Of a stretch of 64,000 nucleotides of DNA, positions 51,102-60,008 are shown one piece after another. The stretch is taken from the NCBI RefSeq assembly GCF_020873875.1, contig NZ_JAHWGU010000001.1:62001-126000 (forward strand). Direction: 5' to 3'. A program made the position numbers and the translations under genes. The stretch is from Actinoplanes sp. DH11. Lineage in GTDB: Bacteria; Actinomycetota; Actinomycetes; Mycobacteriales; Micromonosporaceae. Under the pieces are notes generated by a model, which made no database searches, was not told the origin of the DNA, and was given only the letters and a program-made list of their open reading frames with translations. Positions within the stretch are counted from its first letter, which is position 1. The number at the start of each line of letters is the position of its first letter.

Positions 51102-52300
51102 CACCATCCGATCCGGCTCGATACGCGTTCTACCTCAGCTATGCGAGGACGGCCCCGATGGGCCCGGGGACGCCGGGGGACGGCGACAGCACGGTGCGCG
51201 ACCTGTTCACCAGGCTGTCCGATGAGGTCCGGGCACTTCTCGGCAGCAACAGTCCCCCGGTCGTGGGGCACTTCGACGACATTGACCAGCCGTCGGCCGA
51301 CTGGAAAGCGGACCTGAGCCGGGCGCTCAGTCATGCGGACGTCTTCGTGGCGTTGTACTCGCCGAAGTACTTCAACAAGACCCTCCCTCTGCAGGAGCGT
51401 GCCGCCTACATGCGACGGCTGACCGGGCGGGAGCGGGCACTGCGCCTGCTCCCGGTTCTCTGGGTGCCGTGGGAACCCTGGAATCATCAGGAGGAGCGGC
51501 TCGCGTCGCTGACGCTGGACACCCAGGCCGAGGCTTACAAGGAGAACGGCCTGCGGGCGCTGTGTCGGCTGGCCGCTTACGAACCGGCGTACCACCAGAT
51601 CGTGGGCACCCTGGCTCGCCGGATCGTCGCCATCACCAAGGCCGCCGGGCCGCGCCCGGCCACCCCGGCGGTGATCGACGACGCGGAGGCGCCGGAGCCC
51701 GGCCCGGCCGGAATGCGGCTCACCGTCATGGTGCTGGCGCCGGTCCGCGCCACACTCCCCCGCGACCGGCCCCGAGCCGGTTACGGTCAGCTCGCCGTCG
51801 AGTGGCATCCGTTCAGGGACGAGACGCCGCTCTCACCGGCGCAGATGGCCGCCAACCTCGCCGAGCACCGCCATCTGGCGCCTCGGCTCACCGACGCGCA
51901 GATCGGATTCGGGCCGCTGGCCGAAGGCGCGGTTCTGGTGCTCGTGGATCCGTGGATCCTGGACTCGCCGGGGGGACGCGAGATCGTGGACGCCGTCGCG
52001 GATCGGCTGCCGGAATGGGCCGAGGTAGTCGTGATCGCCGACAGCGACGACCCCCAGTACCGCGATCGGGGGGCGGAACTCACCGCCACCTTGAACGTTA
52101 TGCTGGGCAGCGTCCGGCGACAGGTGCGACGCATTCTGTACGCCGATCAACTGGTCGAGAGAATGCCGATCGTAATCGACGAGACCCTCCGGGCATATCT
52201 GAAGACGGCGCCCGTCTTCCTGCCCAAGGGCGCTGTGGTTCCGATGCCCAGGATCACCGACGATGCTGGTCCATCCCAGGAAGAGGACATCGATGACTGA
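51098..52300 (+). CDS. TIR-like protein FxsC (second copy) with extra C-terminal domain
   Basis: 400 residues from GTG 51098 with GAGGAGG upstream. RYAFYLSYARTAPMGPG opens a TIR-like domain, and SADWKADLSRALSHADVFVA and LYSPKYFNKTLPLQERAAYM follow. The WCxxE box of the first copy is replaced by TLPLQER, so catalysis is doubtful. From residue about 205 a second alpha/beta domain follows (RLTVMVLAPVRATLP, AVLVLVDPWILDSPGGREIV, AEVVVIADSDDPQYRDRG), known in FxsC-type proteins. It is followed by fxsT with an 8-bp overlap. Confidence 0.83.
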   Translation: MTPSDPARYAFYLSYARTAPMGPGTPGDGDSTVRDLFTRLSDEVRALLGSNSPPVVGHFDDIDQPSADWKADLSRALSHADVFVALYSPKYFNKTLPLQERAAYMRRLTGRERALRLLPVLWVPWEPWNHQEERLASLTLDTQAEAYKENGLRALCRLAAYEPAYHQIVGTLARRIVAITKAAGPRPATPAVIDDAEAPEPGPAGMRLTVMVLAPVRATLPRDRPRAGYGQLAVEWHPFRDETPLSPAQMAANLAEHRHLAPRLTDAQIGFGPLAEGAVLVLVDPWILDSPGGREIVDAVADRLPEWAEVVVIADSDDPQYRDRGAELTATLNVMLGSVRRQVRRILYADQLVERMPIVIDETLRAYLKTAPVFLPKGAVVPMPRITDDAGPSQEEDIDD

Positions 52301-55300
52301 GAACCGCGATGGCACCGTTGTCACGTTCTATTCGTACAAGGGTGGCACCGGCCGGACCATGGCCCTGGCCAACGTGGCCTGGATCTTGGCGAGCGCGGGT
52401 CATCGGGTGCTGGTCGCCGACTGGGATCTGGAATCACCGGGATTGCACCGATTCTTCCACCCGTTCCTTCGACGGAGCGCCATGCAGGACGCCGACGGCG
52501 TCGTCGAGATGGTCAACCGCTACGACGAGGCCACCCGGCGGGACGCCGACCGGCCCAGCGACTGGCAGGCCGAATACGCGCGGGTCAGCCAGTTCGCGTT
52601 CTCGCTGGATTGGAAGCACTTCCCCTCGGGCGGCAGCATTGATTTCATGCCGGCCGGCCAGAACAACACGAGTTACGCCCGGAGCGTCTATGAACGCAAC
52701 TGGGACGAGTTTTACGACAAACTCGATGGCGGAAAACTGTTCGACGCCTTGCGCGCGGACATGAAAAAGAACTACGACTACACGTTGATCGACAGCCGGA
52801 CCGGCGTGAGTGACGTCGCCGGAATCTGTACGCGCCATTTGCCGGACGTGCTCGTCGACTGTTTCACCTTCAGCGACCAGGGCATCTACGGTGCTGCGGA
52901 AGTCGCCGCGAGCATCGGCCTGAGCGTACGCCCGGTCCGCGTTCTGCCGGTGCCGATGCGCGTCGACTCCGCCGAGAAGGAACGCGTCGACGCCGGCCGG
53001 TTCCTCGCTCGTGAGCGATTCGCCGGGCTGCCGGCCGGCATGGAGGCCTCCGAGCGGGATCGATACTGGGCGACGGTCGAGGTTCCGTACCGGGCGTTCT
53101 ACGCCTTCGAGGAGACGCTGGCAACCTTCGGTGACCAGCCCGGCGTGCCCACCTCGATGCTGGCGTCCTACGTCGCCCTGGCCGGATACCTGACCGACGG
53201 GGTGGTGACCGAACTCCCGGCGATGAGCGAGGATCTCCGCATCCGCACCGTGGCGCAGTTCGCCCGGCGGGTGACCCCGGCCGAGGAGAAGGTCGATCTG
53301 AGGTACGCCCCGGTCGATCGCCTGTGGGCGGAGTGGGTGTCCGATGTGCTGCAGGCGGCCGACATCACGGTCACCATGGTGGAGACGGGCATTCGAGCCG
53401 ACCCGGGCACCGAGGGCGCACGCCAACTGAGCCTGGTGTCCCAGGCCAACGCTGAAGCCGAGGCCGCGCGGATCTCCCTCGACCGCCCTGACCCGCGCGC
53501 TCCCCTCGTGGCCTACATCGCCGACGTGCGGCCGTTCCGTGGCCGCGCCGCCGAGGACAACGCGTTCCTGTTCGGGCAGCCGGAAGCGACGGCCATCGAG
53601 CGCCTTCTCAAGCTGGTTCGCCGGCCGACGGCCGAGATCGATATGAGCCGGATCGGCGTCCGGTTTCCCGGCACGCCGGCCGCGGTGTTCAACGCCCCGA
53701 TCCGCAACATGCTGTTCACCGGCCGCGAAGGGGACCTTCTCCGACTCCGCGAACAGTTGCAGGATCAAGGCGCCAGCGCGCTCTTGGGCAACCAGTCGGT
53801 GGCCCTGCAGGGCATGGGCGGCATCGGCAAGACCCATGTGGCGCTGGAGTACGCGCACCGGTTCCGCAACGCGTACGACGTGATCTGGTGGATCGACGCC
53901 TCCGACGTCCCCTCCCTGGACACCCAACTGGCGACGCTGGGCAAGCGCGTCGGGTTGGGCGAGGAGGGCACGATCGCCGATCAGGCCGCGGCGCTGCTGC
54001 AGAAACTGGAACGCGGCGACGTGGTCGACCGCTGGCTGGTGGTCTTCGACAACGCGGAGGACATCGAGAAGGTCAAGCCGTACCTGGCGTCCGGGCCGGG
54101 CGGCCACGTGCTGATCACCGCCCGCAACCGGCAGTGGTCGGAGCATCAGGCGACCATCCAGATGGACGTCTTCCAGCGCGCGGAGAGCGTGGCGCACCTC
54201 CAGCAGCGGCTGCCCACGATCCGCAAGGAGCACGCCGGCCGGATCGCCGAGCTCCTCGGTGACCTGCCGATCGCGGTCGCCGCCGCGGGCGCGTGGCTGG
54301 CCGAGACCGGGGCGCCGGTCGAGGACTATCTGCGCGACATTCAGGAGCGGCCGGACGGCGTGCTGTCCAGTCCCGGTAACCCGTCGGTGGAGAAGACCTG
54401 GGACCTGTCGCTGTCCCAGCTCCGGGAGACCTCGGCCGGGTCATACCGCCTGCTGCAGCTCTGCTCGCTGCTCGCGCCGGAGATCTCGCTCGAGTTGATC
54501 TACGGCGACCGGATGGCCGAGGTCCTGCGTCCCTTCGACCCGGCCGTCACCGAGACCGCCTATCGATGGTCGCTCGTCCACACGATCAGCAAGCTGGCGC
54601 TGCTGCGGCTGGACGTGTCCAACCGCCGGGTGCACGTCCACCGGCTCCTCCAGCACGTGGTCAAGCAGCGCATGTCGGAGGAGGAGATCGCGGCGACCCG
54701 GCTCGAGGTGCACGCCGTGCTGGCCGCCGCGCGGCCCCGTGACGACGTCGACAACCCGTTGACCTGGCCACGATTCCAGATGATCTGGCCGCACATCGAG
54801 CTGTCCGAGGCCTATGAATCGCGCGATGAGGCGGTCCGCCGCCTCATCATCGACCGGGTGCGCTACGTCTGGTTGACCGGTGACAACAAGGGCGCGCGCG
54901 CCTTCGCCGAACGCCATGTCGAGCGATGGCAGGACCTGATGGACCGGCTGATCACCGACGAGGAACGCGATTCGCTGCGGCGTCAGATCCTGCACCTGCA
55001 ATTCAACCTGGGCAACATCGTCCGCGACGAGTTCGCGTTCGCCGAGTCCCGCGCGCTGAACGAGAAGGTGCGGGCCGAACAGAGCGACCTGCTTGGCGCC
55101 AATCATCCGCACACTCTGATGACAGCGGGCAGCCTCAGCGCCGACCTGCGTGCCCTCGGGCTCTATGCGGAGGCTCTGGAGCAGGACAAGGTCACCTATG
55201 CCGCCTGGTCGACGGTCTTCGGCGAGGAACATCCGCGCACGCTGACCGCACTGAACAACCTCGCCGCGTCCTATCGGCTCGTCGGCGACTTCAGGTCCGC

Positions 55301-56180
55301 ACGCGAGCACGACCAGACGGTGTACCAGCGCAGCACCGCCAATCTCGGCGACGACAGTCCGATGACGCTGCTGGCCGGCACCAACCTCGGCCGTGACCTG
55401 CGCGAAGCGGGCGATTATCGGGGCTCGGCCGAGTTGCTCGCCCAGCTCGCTGAGCGATTCCGGGCCGCCGTCGGCGAGCGGACCCCGCGGTACTACAACC
55501 TACTGGTCAACCAGGCCGTGTCGATGCGCAGCGCGGGCCAGATCGATGAGGCGGCGCCGCTGCTCGAGAGGGCGTACGAGCAGTTGAACCACCTGCTGGG
55601 CCCGGACAAGCCGGATACCCTCGGCGCCCGGCTGAGTCGTGCGGTGAACCTACTGGCGAGCGGCGAGGTGGACAGTGCCGGCTCGGAGTTCGAGTTGATC
55701 GACGGCTCGTACGAGCGATTCGGCCTGAGCGACACCCACCCGCACCGCCTCGCCTGCGCGACGAACCGGACCGCGACGGCTCGCGCGGCGGGCGACCTCG
55801 TGCGTGCCCGCAGTCTCGCCGAGCACGCCAGCCGGGGCCTCGTCACCGCGCTCGGGCCCGAGCATCCGTACACGATCGCCGCGGGCATGAATCTGGCCAT
55901 CGTGCTGGCCGAGCAGAACGACCTGGCCGGCGCGCGGGAGAAGTTCGAGTCGCTGCTCCGGGAGATGCACGACGTGCTCGGCCCGGACCATCCCGACTCG
56001 CTGCTGTGCGAGGGAAACTTCCTGCTGGTCCGCCGCGAGCAGGAGGGCCGGCGGTACGAGTCGGAGCTCAACGACGTCGTCGCCCGGCTCATCTCCTCGC
56101 TGGGCGCGGAGCATCCCGCGGTAGGCGCTCTGCGCGAGTCCCGGTACCTGCCCCGCACCTTGGACCCGCATCCGTTCTGA
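52293..56180 (+). CDS. fxsT: FxsT: MinD/CpsD-like ATPase, NB-ARC and TPR repeat protein
   Basis: 1295 residues from ATG 52293. Residues 1-330 are a MinD/CpsD-like P-loop domain, with the deviant Walker A YSYKGGTGRTMALAN and VLVADWDLESPGLHRFF. Residues about 480-790 are an NB-ARC/STAND ATPase: LFTGREGDLLRLREQL, Walker A GMGGIGKTH (507-515), Walker B WLVVFDNAED (about 580) and a winged-helix part. Residues about 880-1280 are kinesin-light-chain-type TPRs, each with a LGxxHPxTL-like turn. This is the FxSxx-COOH system TPR protein. It probably recognises partner or trigger molecules through the TPRs and signals by oligomerising, as STAND proteins do. The dual ATPase fusion is notable. Confidence 0.9.
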   Translation: MTENRDGTVVTFYSYKGGTGRTMALANVAWILASAGHRVLVADWDLESPGLHRFFHPFLRRSAMQDADGVVEMVNRYDEATRRDADRPSDWQAEYARVSQFAFSLDWKHFPSGGSIDFMPAGQNNTSYARSVYERNWDEFYDKLDGGKLFDALRADMKKNYDYTLIDSRTGVSDVAGICTRHLPDVLVDCFTFSDQGIYGAAEVAASIGLSVRPVRVLPVPMRVDSAEKERVDAGRFLARERFAGLPAGMEASERDRYWATVEVPYRAFYAFEETLATFGDQPGVPTSMLASYVALAGYLTDGVVTELPAMSEDLRIRTVAQFARRVTPAEEKVDLRYAPVDRLWAEWVSDVLQAADITVTMVETGIRADPGTEGARQLSLVSQANAEAEAARISLDRPDPRAPLVAYIADVRPFRGRAAEDNAFLFGQPEATAIERLLKLVRRPTAEIDMSRIGVRFPGTPAAVFNAPIRNMLFTGREGDLLRLREQLQDQGASALLGNQSVALQGMGGIGKTHVALEYAHRFRNAYDVIWWIDASDVPSLDTQLATLGKRVGLGEEGTIADQAAALLQKLERGDVVDRWLVVFDNAEDIEKVKPYLASGPGGHVLITARNRQWSEHQATIQMDVFQRAESVAHLQQRLPTIRKEHAGRIAELLGDLPIAVAAAGAWLAETGAPVEDYLRDIQERPDGVLSSPGNPSVEKTWDLSLSQLRETSAGSYRLLQLCSLLAPEISLELIYGDRMAEVLRPFDPAVTETAYRWSLVHTISKLALLRLDVSNRRVHVHRLLQHVVKQRMSEEEIAATRLEVHAVLAAARPRDDVDNPLTWPRFQMIWPHIELSEAYESRDEAVRRLIIDRVRYVWLTGDNKGARAFAERHVERWQDLMDRLITDEERDSLRRQILHLQFNLGNIVRDEFAFAESRALNEKVRAEQSDLLGANHPHTLMTAGSLSADLRALGLYAEALEQDKVTYAAWSTVFGEEHPRTLTALNNLAASYRLVGDFRSAREHDQTVYQRSTANLGDDSPMTLLAGTNLGRDLREAGDYRGSAELLAQLAERFRAAVGERTPRYYNLLVNQAVSMRSAGQIDEAAPLLERAYEQLNHLLGPDKPDTLGARLSRAVNLLASGEVDSAGSEFELIDGSYERFGLSDTHPHRLACATNRTATARAAGDLVRARSLAEHASRGLVTALGPEHPYTIAAGMNLAIVLAEQNDLAGAREKFESLLREMHDVLGPDHPDSLLCEGNFLLVRREQEGRRYESELNDVVARLISSLGAEHPAVGALRESRYLPRTLDPHPF

Positions 56181-56386
56181 CCGTTGCATCCCATCGAATT
56201 GCTAGATCAAGAATTTTCCCACCACATCACATATTCGCAGCATGCCACCGTTGCCGGTGACGCGATTGCAAGATCGCGATTATCGACGTCATGGTGGCTG
56301 GTTGTTCACGGACGGCGGACATGCGATCCTGTGAATGCCAGACCGCCGAGACAGATGCCGGTTTGGCAGGAGGTATGGAGGTCACA

Positions 56387-56590
56387 ATGACTGTCGTCCA
56401 CTCGGACGAAACGCGCGACGCGACCGATTGGGCGGCCACGCCCGACGTGTCCGCCGAGCCCGTCACGCCGCTGGACGCGGACGACGGCACCATCGTCGGC
56501 CGGTGCGCCGACCAGGTGCTGAGGTCGCTCGACGACCCCGACGGCGTCTTGAGCGCATTCAGCTCGCTCACGCCTCCGCCGAATCCCTGA
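56387..56590 (+). CDS. fxsA: FxsA-like RiPP precursor peptide (FxSxx type)
   Basis: 67 residues. ATG 56387 has GGAGG five bases upstream; ATG 56375 would give four more. The leader is acidic (DATDWAATPDVSAEPVTPLD). DGTIVGRCADQVLRSLDD and PDGVLSAFSSLTPPPNP end the peptide. FSSL matches the FxSxx motif that FxsB enzymes crosslink into a cyclophane, but here TPPPNP follows, where the standard peptide ends right after FxSxx. It lies 4 bp before fxsB. The 206 bp upstream are unusually AT-rich and may hold its own promoter. Confidence 0.82.
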   Translation: MTVVHSDETRDATDWAATPDVSAEPVTPLDADDGTIVGRCADQVLRSLDDPDGVLSAFSSLTPPPNP

Positions 56591-56593
56591 GGC

Positions 56594-57844
56594 TTGCCAT
56601 TGACTCCCGCCACGCTGTTCGACCGTGTCCGGGACGTCCAACGCACCATGGCGCCCTGGCCCTATGCCGAACTCGACGTCGAGGCGCTGAAGGCCACCGG
56701 CTGGCGCCCGAAACCGTTCAGCGAGGTCATCCTCAAGGTCCATCAGCGCTGCAACCTGGCCTGTGACTACTGCTACGTCTACGAACACGCTGATCAGAGC
56801 TGGCGGGACCGTCCGCCGGCGATGCCCGGCGAGGTGCGTGACGCCGCGATCGCGCGGATCGCGGCGCATGCCGGGCGACACGGCCTGAAGGACCTGCGGG
56901 TGGTGCTGCACGGTGGCGAGCCGATGCTTTATGGCATCGACCGGCTGACCACCCTGGCCGAGTCCCTGCGCCGGGCGGTGCCGCCCGGCTGCCACGTCGA
57001 GATCGGCATGCAGACCAACGGCGTGCTGCTGACCGAGGCGACGGTCCGCGCCCTGGTGGCCCATCGCATCAGGGTCGGCATCAGCCTCGACGGCACCGCG
57101 GCCGGCCATGATCAGCACCGCCGGTTCAAAGACGGGCGTGGGAGCTTCTCGGCCGTCGCCCGCGGGATCGAGCTTCTTCGCCGCCCGGAGTTCCGCAGTT
57201 CGTACTCAGGACTTTTGACAACGATGAACGTCAATATCGATCCGGAACTCGGATACCAGCAATTGATGGCCTTCGAGCCGCCGGCGATGGACCTTCTATT
57301 GCCGCACGCGACGTGGAGTGATCCGCCGCCACGACCGATGGGCGCACCCTCGTACGCCGAGTGGCTTATCGCATTCTTCGATCGCTGGTACGCCGATCAG
57401 TCGCCGACACGCGTCCGCCTGTTCGAGTCGGCGATCCGGGTCCTGCTCGGCGGCCGCAGCGACAGCGAACAACTCGGGCTCAGCCCGTCCGGCGCCATCG
57501 TCATCGAGTCGGACGGGGATATCGAGCAGGTCGACGCGCTGAAGGTCGCGTACCCGGGCGCAGCGGCCACCGGCCTGAACGTCCGCACCGACGACCTCGA
57601 CGCGGCCCTCGACGATCCGGGTGTGGTGGCACGGCAGATCGGCCGGGCGGCGCTGGCCGACGAGTGCCGGGCGTGCCCGCTCGTCGATGCGTGCGGTGGC
57701 GGGCACTACGTGCATCGCTACCGCGCCGGCGCGGGCTTCCGGTCGCCTTCGGTCTACTGCACGGACCTGGACGTCTTCGTCCGGCACGTGCAACGGACGG
57801 TGTCGGCCGATCTGCGTAGGAGACGATCTGTTGACGGTTTATAG
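56594..57844 (+). CDS. fxsB: FxsB: cyclophane-forming radical SAM/SPASM peptide maturase
   Basis: 416 residues from TTG 56594; TTG 56600 is an alternative. CNLACDYCYVYEHADQSW gives the CxxxCxxC cluster ligands (Cys53, 57, 60) and the VYEHADQSW box specific to FxsB-like enzymes. VVLHGGEPMLYG is the GGEP motif. The C-terminal CRACPLVDACGGGHYVHRY is the SPASM-type auxiliary cluster region with the CGGG box. The family joins an aromatic ring to a side chain within FxS motifs. It overlaps by 14 bp the HEXXH gene, which is fused to FxsB in many relatives. Confidence 0.92.
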   Translation: MPLTPATLFDRVRDVQRTMAPWPYAELDVEALKATGWRPKPFSEVILKVHQRCNLACDYCYVYEHADQSWRDRPPAMPGEVRDAAIARIAAHAGRHGLKDLRVVLHGGEPMLYGIDRLTTLAESLRRAVPPGCHVEIGMQTNGVLLTEATVRALVAHRIRVGISLDGTAAGHDQHRRFKDGRGSFSAVARGIELLRRPEFRSSYSGLLTTMNVNIDPELGYQQLMAFEPPAMDLLLPHATWSDPPPRPMGAPSYAEWLIAFFDRWYADQSPTRVRLFESAIRVLLGGRSDSEQLGLSPSGAIVIESDGDIEQVDALKVAYPGAAATGLNVRTDDLDAALDDPGVVARQIGRAALADECRACPLVDACGGGHYVHRYRAGAGFRSPSVYCTDLDVFVRHVQRTVSADLRRRRSVDGL

Positions 57845-59120
57845 TCTGGCGCCGGCGATGTTCGACCGGATCGGCAGCGGTCTCGGCGGCGCCGCGGCGG
57901 TGAACCGGCTCACCGAGGTCCGGCGGAGCCGGCACCTCATCATGCTGCGGCGCCTGCTCACGCACTGGCCCGGTGACTCGGAGCCGCTGCGTGACGTCCT
58001 GGAACGGTCCCGGATCGCCGCACCGGATCGCTTCGCCGACGTGGTCAGCGCGCCGATGGTCGGTGGCTGGGCGGCCATCGCGGGCCGCGGCGTCACCCGT
58101 GACCCCGCGGACGTGCAGGCGATGGGACATCTGGCCGCCATCGCGCTGGTGGCGGCCGCCGCCGCGGAGATCGACGCCTCGGTCCGGATCCCGGTGCACC
58201 ACGGCGCGGCCATGCTGCCCGGTCTCGGCGCGGTCGTGGCCGGCGGCCACCACGAACTCGAGGCGACGACGAGCCACGGCCGCATCGTGGTCTTCGTCGA
58301 CGGCGCCGGGCTCGAGGTCCCGGCGGATCCGGCGGGCGAGGCCCGGGGATGGCTGCCGCTGCGCAAGCTGGACGGCGGCACGTCCCGGGTCGACCTGGAG
58401 GACCTGCACCCGTACCGGCACGGTCACCACACGCCACCGGCCGGGCGGCTCAGCACCGAGGACGCCAAACGGTGGGAGGCCCTGTTCGGCGAGACCTGTC
58501 AGCTGCTGACCGACCATGTGGCACCGCGAGCCGTCGAGCTGAGCGCCGGGATGAGCTCACTGGTGCCGCTGCACCGGGTGAATCCCGACGCGGCGCAGAG
58601 CGCGTCGCTGCGTCACGTTTTCGGCGCGTGCGGGCTGACCCAGCCGCTCTCCGCCCACGACTTCGCGGTGACGCTGGTGCACGAGTTCCAGCACTCGAAG
58701 CTCAGCGCGTTCCTGGACATGTACCAGCTGACCGATCCCCGCGACCGGCGTCTGCATTTCGCGCCCTGGCGCGTCGATCCGCGACCGCTGGCCGGCCTGT
58801 TACAGGGGGTTTACGCCTTCGCCGGCGTCGCCGACACGTGGCGGTCGCTGCGTGACGAGGTCACCGAGGCGGAACTCCGGTTCGCCGAGTCCCGCCTCCA
58901 GGTGGATCGGGGCCTGACCGCCATCGAGCGGTCCGGCTCGCTCACCCCGGACGGCGTGCGGTTCACCGCGGCGCTGCGCCGCACCGCCGACGAACTGCTC
59001 GCCGAACCGGTCGCCCCGGGCGCCGCCCGGTCCGCCGAGCGCCTGCTGGCCGACCTCAAGGCCGGCTGGGAGGCGCGCAACACCCTCGACGCCGACGTCA
59101 CCGCGCCACGACGAGCGTGA
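57831..59120 (+). CDS. HEXXH-motif peptide-modification-associated protein (FxsB-partner type)
   Basis: 429 residues from TTG 57831, with TAGGAGA 8 bases upstream, inside the end of fxsB. FAVTLVHEFQHSKLSAFLD has the HEXXH zinc motif (about residue 284) typical of these proteins. A SALRHVF-like stretch, PLSAHDF and the C-terminal LLQGVYAFAGVADTW are also family-like. It may trim or activate the FxsA peptide or act as a scaffold; neither is shown. Overlap with fxsB implies a fixed ratio of the two proteins. Confidence 0.85.
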   Translation: MTVYSLAPAMFDRIGSGLGGAAAVNRLTEVRRSRHLIMLRRLLTHWPGDSEPLRDVLERSRIAAPDRFADVVSAPMVGGWAAIAGRGVTRDPADVQAMGHLAAIALVAAAAAEIDASVRIPVHHGAAMLPGLGAVVAGGHHELEATTSHGRIVVFVDGAGLEVPADPAGEARGWLPLRKLDGGTSRVDLEDLHPYRHGHHTPPAGRLSTEDAKRWEALFGETCQLLTDHVAPRAVELSAGMSSLVPLHRVNPDAAQSASLRHVFGACGLTQPLSAHDFAVTLVHEFQHSKLSAFLDMYQLTDPRDRRLHFAPWRVDPRPLAGLLQGVYAFAGVADTWRSLRDEVTEAELRFAESRLQVDRGLTAIERSGSLTPDGVRFTAALRRTADELLAEPVAPGAARSAERLLADLKAGWEARNTLDADVTAPRRA

Positions 59121-59568
59121 TCAGCCCGATGACCGCCAGCGCACCGTAGAACGGCGCGATCGACCAGGACAGCCACACGTCCGCGCCGGGAAACCATCGG
59201 GCCAGGCCGCGCCGGACCTTCGCGCCGAACGTCGTCGCCGCCGGGCCCGCGTCCTCGGCGTCCGCGGGGTTGAGCGAGAAAGATGGAATGGTTTTGGTCC
59301 CACGCGCCACCGCGTCGTAGAGCCGCCGGTACGCCTTCTCCTGCCGCAGATAGTTGGCGTCGAGGAGCGAGAAGAGCAGCACGGCCGCGATCCCCAGCAG
59401 GGCGATCGCGAACGCCTTCTTGGTCAGCGCGAACCCGTAGGTCGCGGTCACGACCGGGAGCAGCCACCCTTTCGCCGTGCTCGACGCCGCCGACATCCGC
59501 GTCACGACGGCCTGGATGTAGTCGAGATGCTTGCGCCGGTCGTCCGCGGCGATGCCCGGCTGCGTCAC
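59098..59568 (-). CDS. Small two-helix membrane protein (SLATT-like)
   Basis: 156 residues from GTG 59568 (GGGGGAG upstream), overlapping the HIT-gene stop as GTGA. RRKHLDYIQAVVTRMSAASS precedes two membrane helices (WLLPVVTATYGFALT and AFAIALLGIAAVLLFSLLD), then YLRQEKAYRRLYDAVARG, and a third near the C-terminus. The N-terminal HLxYIQxxVxRM block and the two-helix pair occur in membrane proteins found with bacterial signalling or conflict systems. It is convergent with the HEXXH gene, overlapping by 23 bp, next to TIR and STAND genes. An effector role is inference. Confidence 0.65.
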   Translation of the reverse strand: MTQPGIAADDRRKHLDYIQAVVTRMSAASSTAKGWLLPVVTATYGFALTKKAFAIALLGIAAVLLFSLLDANYLRQEKAYRRLYDAVARGTKTIPSFSLNPADAEDAGPAATTFGAKVRRGLARWFPGADVWLSWSIAPFYGALAVIGLITLVVAR

Positions 59569-60008
59569 CGCTCCCCCACAGCCAGGCACTCGCGCCGCAC
59601 GGACTGCCAGACGTCGTCCGTTCCCGGTGCCCGCCTCGCGGCCGGCCAGATCGGGCCCATCCGATCGTCAGTCCACCGCGGGACGATGTGGACATGCAGG
59701 TGGAACACCGTTTGCGTGGCCGCCTTGCCATTGGACTGAATGATGTTCAACCCCTCCGGATCGGTGGCTCGCCGGACCGCTTCCGACAGCCGCAACGTCG
59801 CGCGCGCCAGGTGCGCGGCAACGTCACCGTCCAGTGACCACAGATCCGGGACGTGTCCGCGTGGCACCACCAGCGTATGACCCGGTGTCGCGGGCTCCAA
59901 CGGCAGAAAAGCGACCACATGCTCGTTCCGGAACACCTCGCGCGCGCCCGGATCCTCGCCCCGGACGATCCGGCAGAAGGGGCACCCGAGTTGATCGTTG
60001 TCAGTCAC
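59565..60008 (-). CDS. HIT-family (histidine triad) protein
   Basis: 147 residues from GTG 60008. CPFCRIVRGEDPG is the N-terminal zinc/HINT-like start. PATPGHTLVVPRGHV is the middle, and VFHLHVHIVPRW is the HxHxHxx triad with the nucleotidyl-accepting His. HINT-type enzymes hydrolyse nucleoside phosphoramidates or dinucleotides. It is translationally coupled to the membrane protein behind it, a pairing worth noting beside a TIR system. Confidence 0.9.
   Translation of the reverse strand: MTDNDQLGCPFCRIVRGEDPGAREVFRNEHVVAFLPLEPATPGHTLVVPRGHVPDLWSLDGDVAAHLARATLRLSEAVRRATDPEGLNIIQSNGKAATQTVFHLHVHIVPRWTDDRMGPIWPAARRAPGTDDVWQSVRRECLAVGER

Noticed and set aside
52434..54233. A 599-codon minus-strand frame opposite fxsT
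   Set aside because: It is antisense of a gene with two clear ATPase domains and shows no protein motif.
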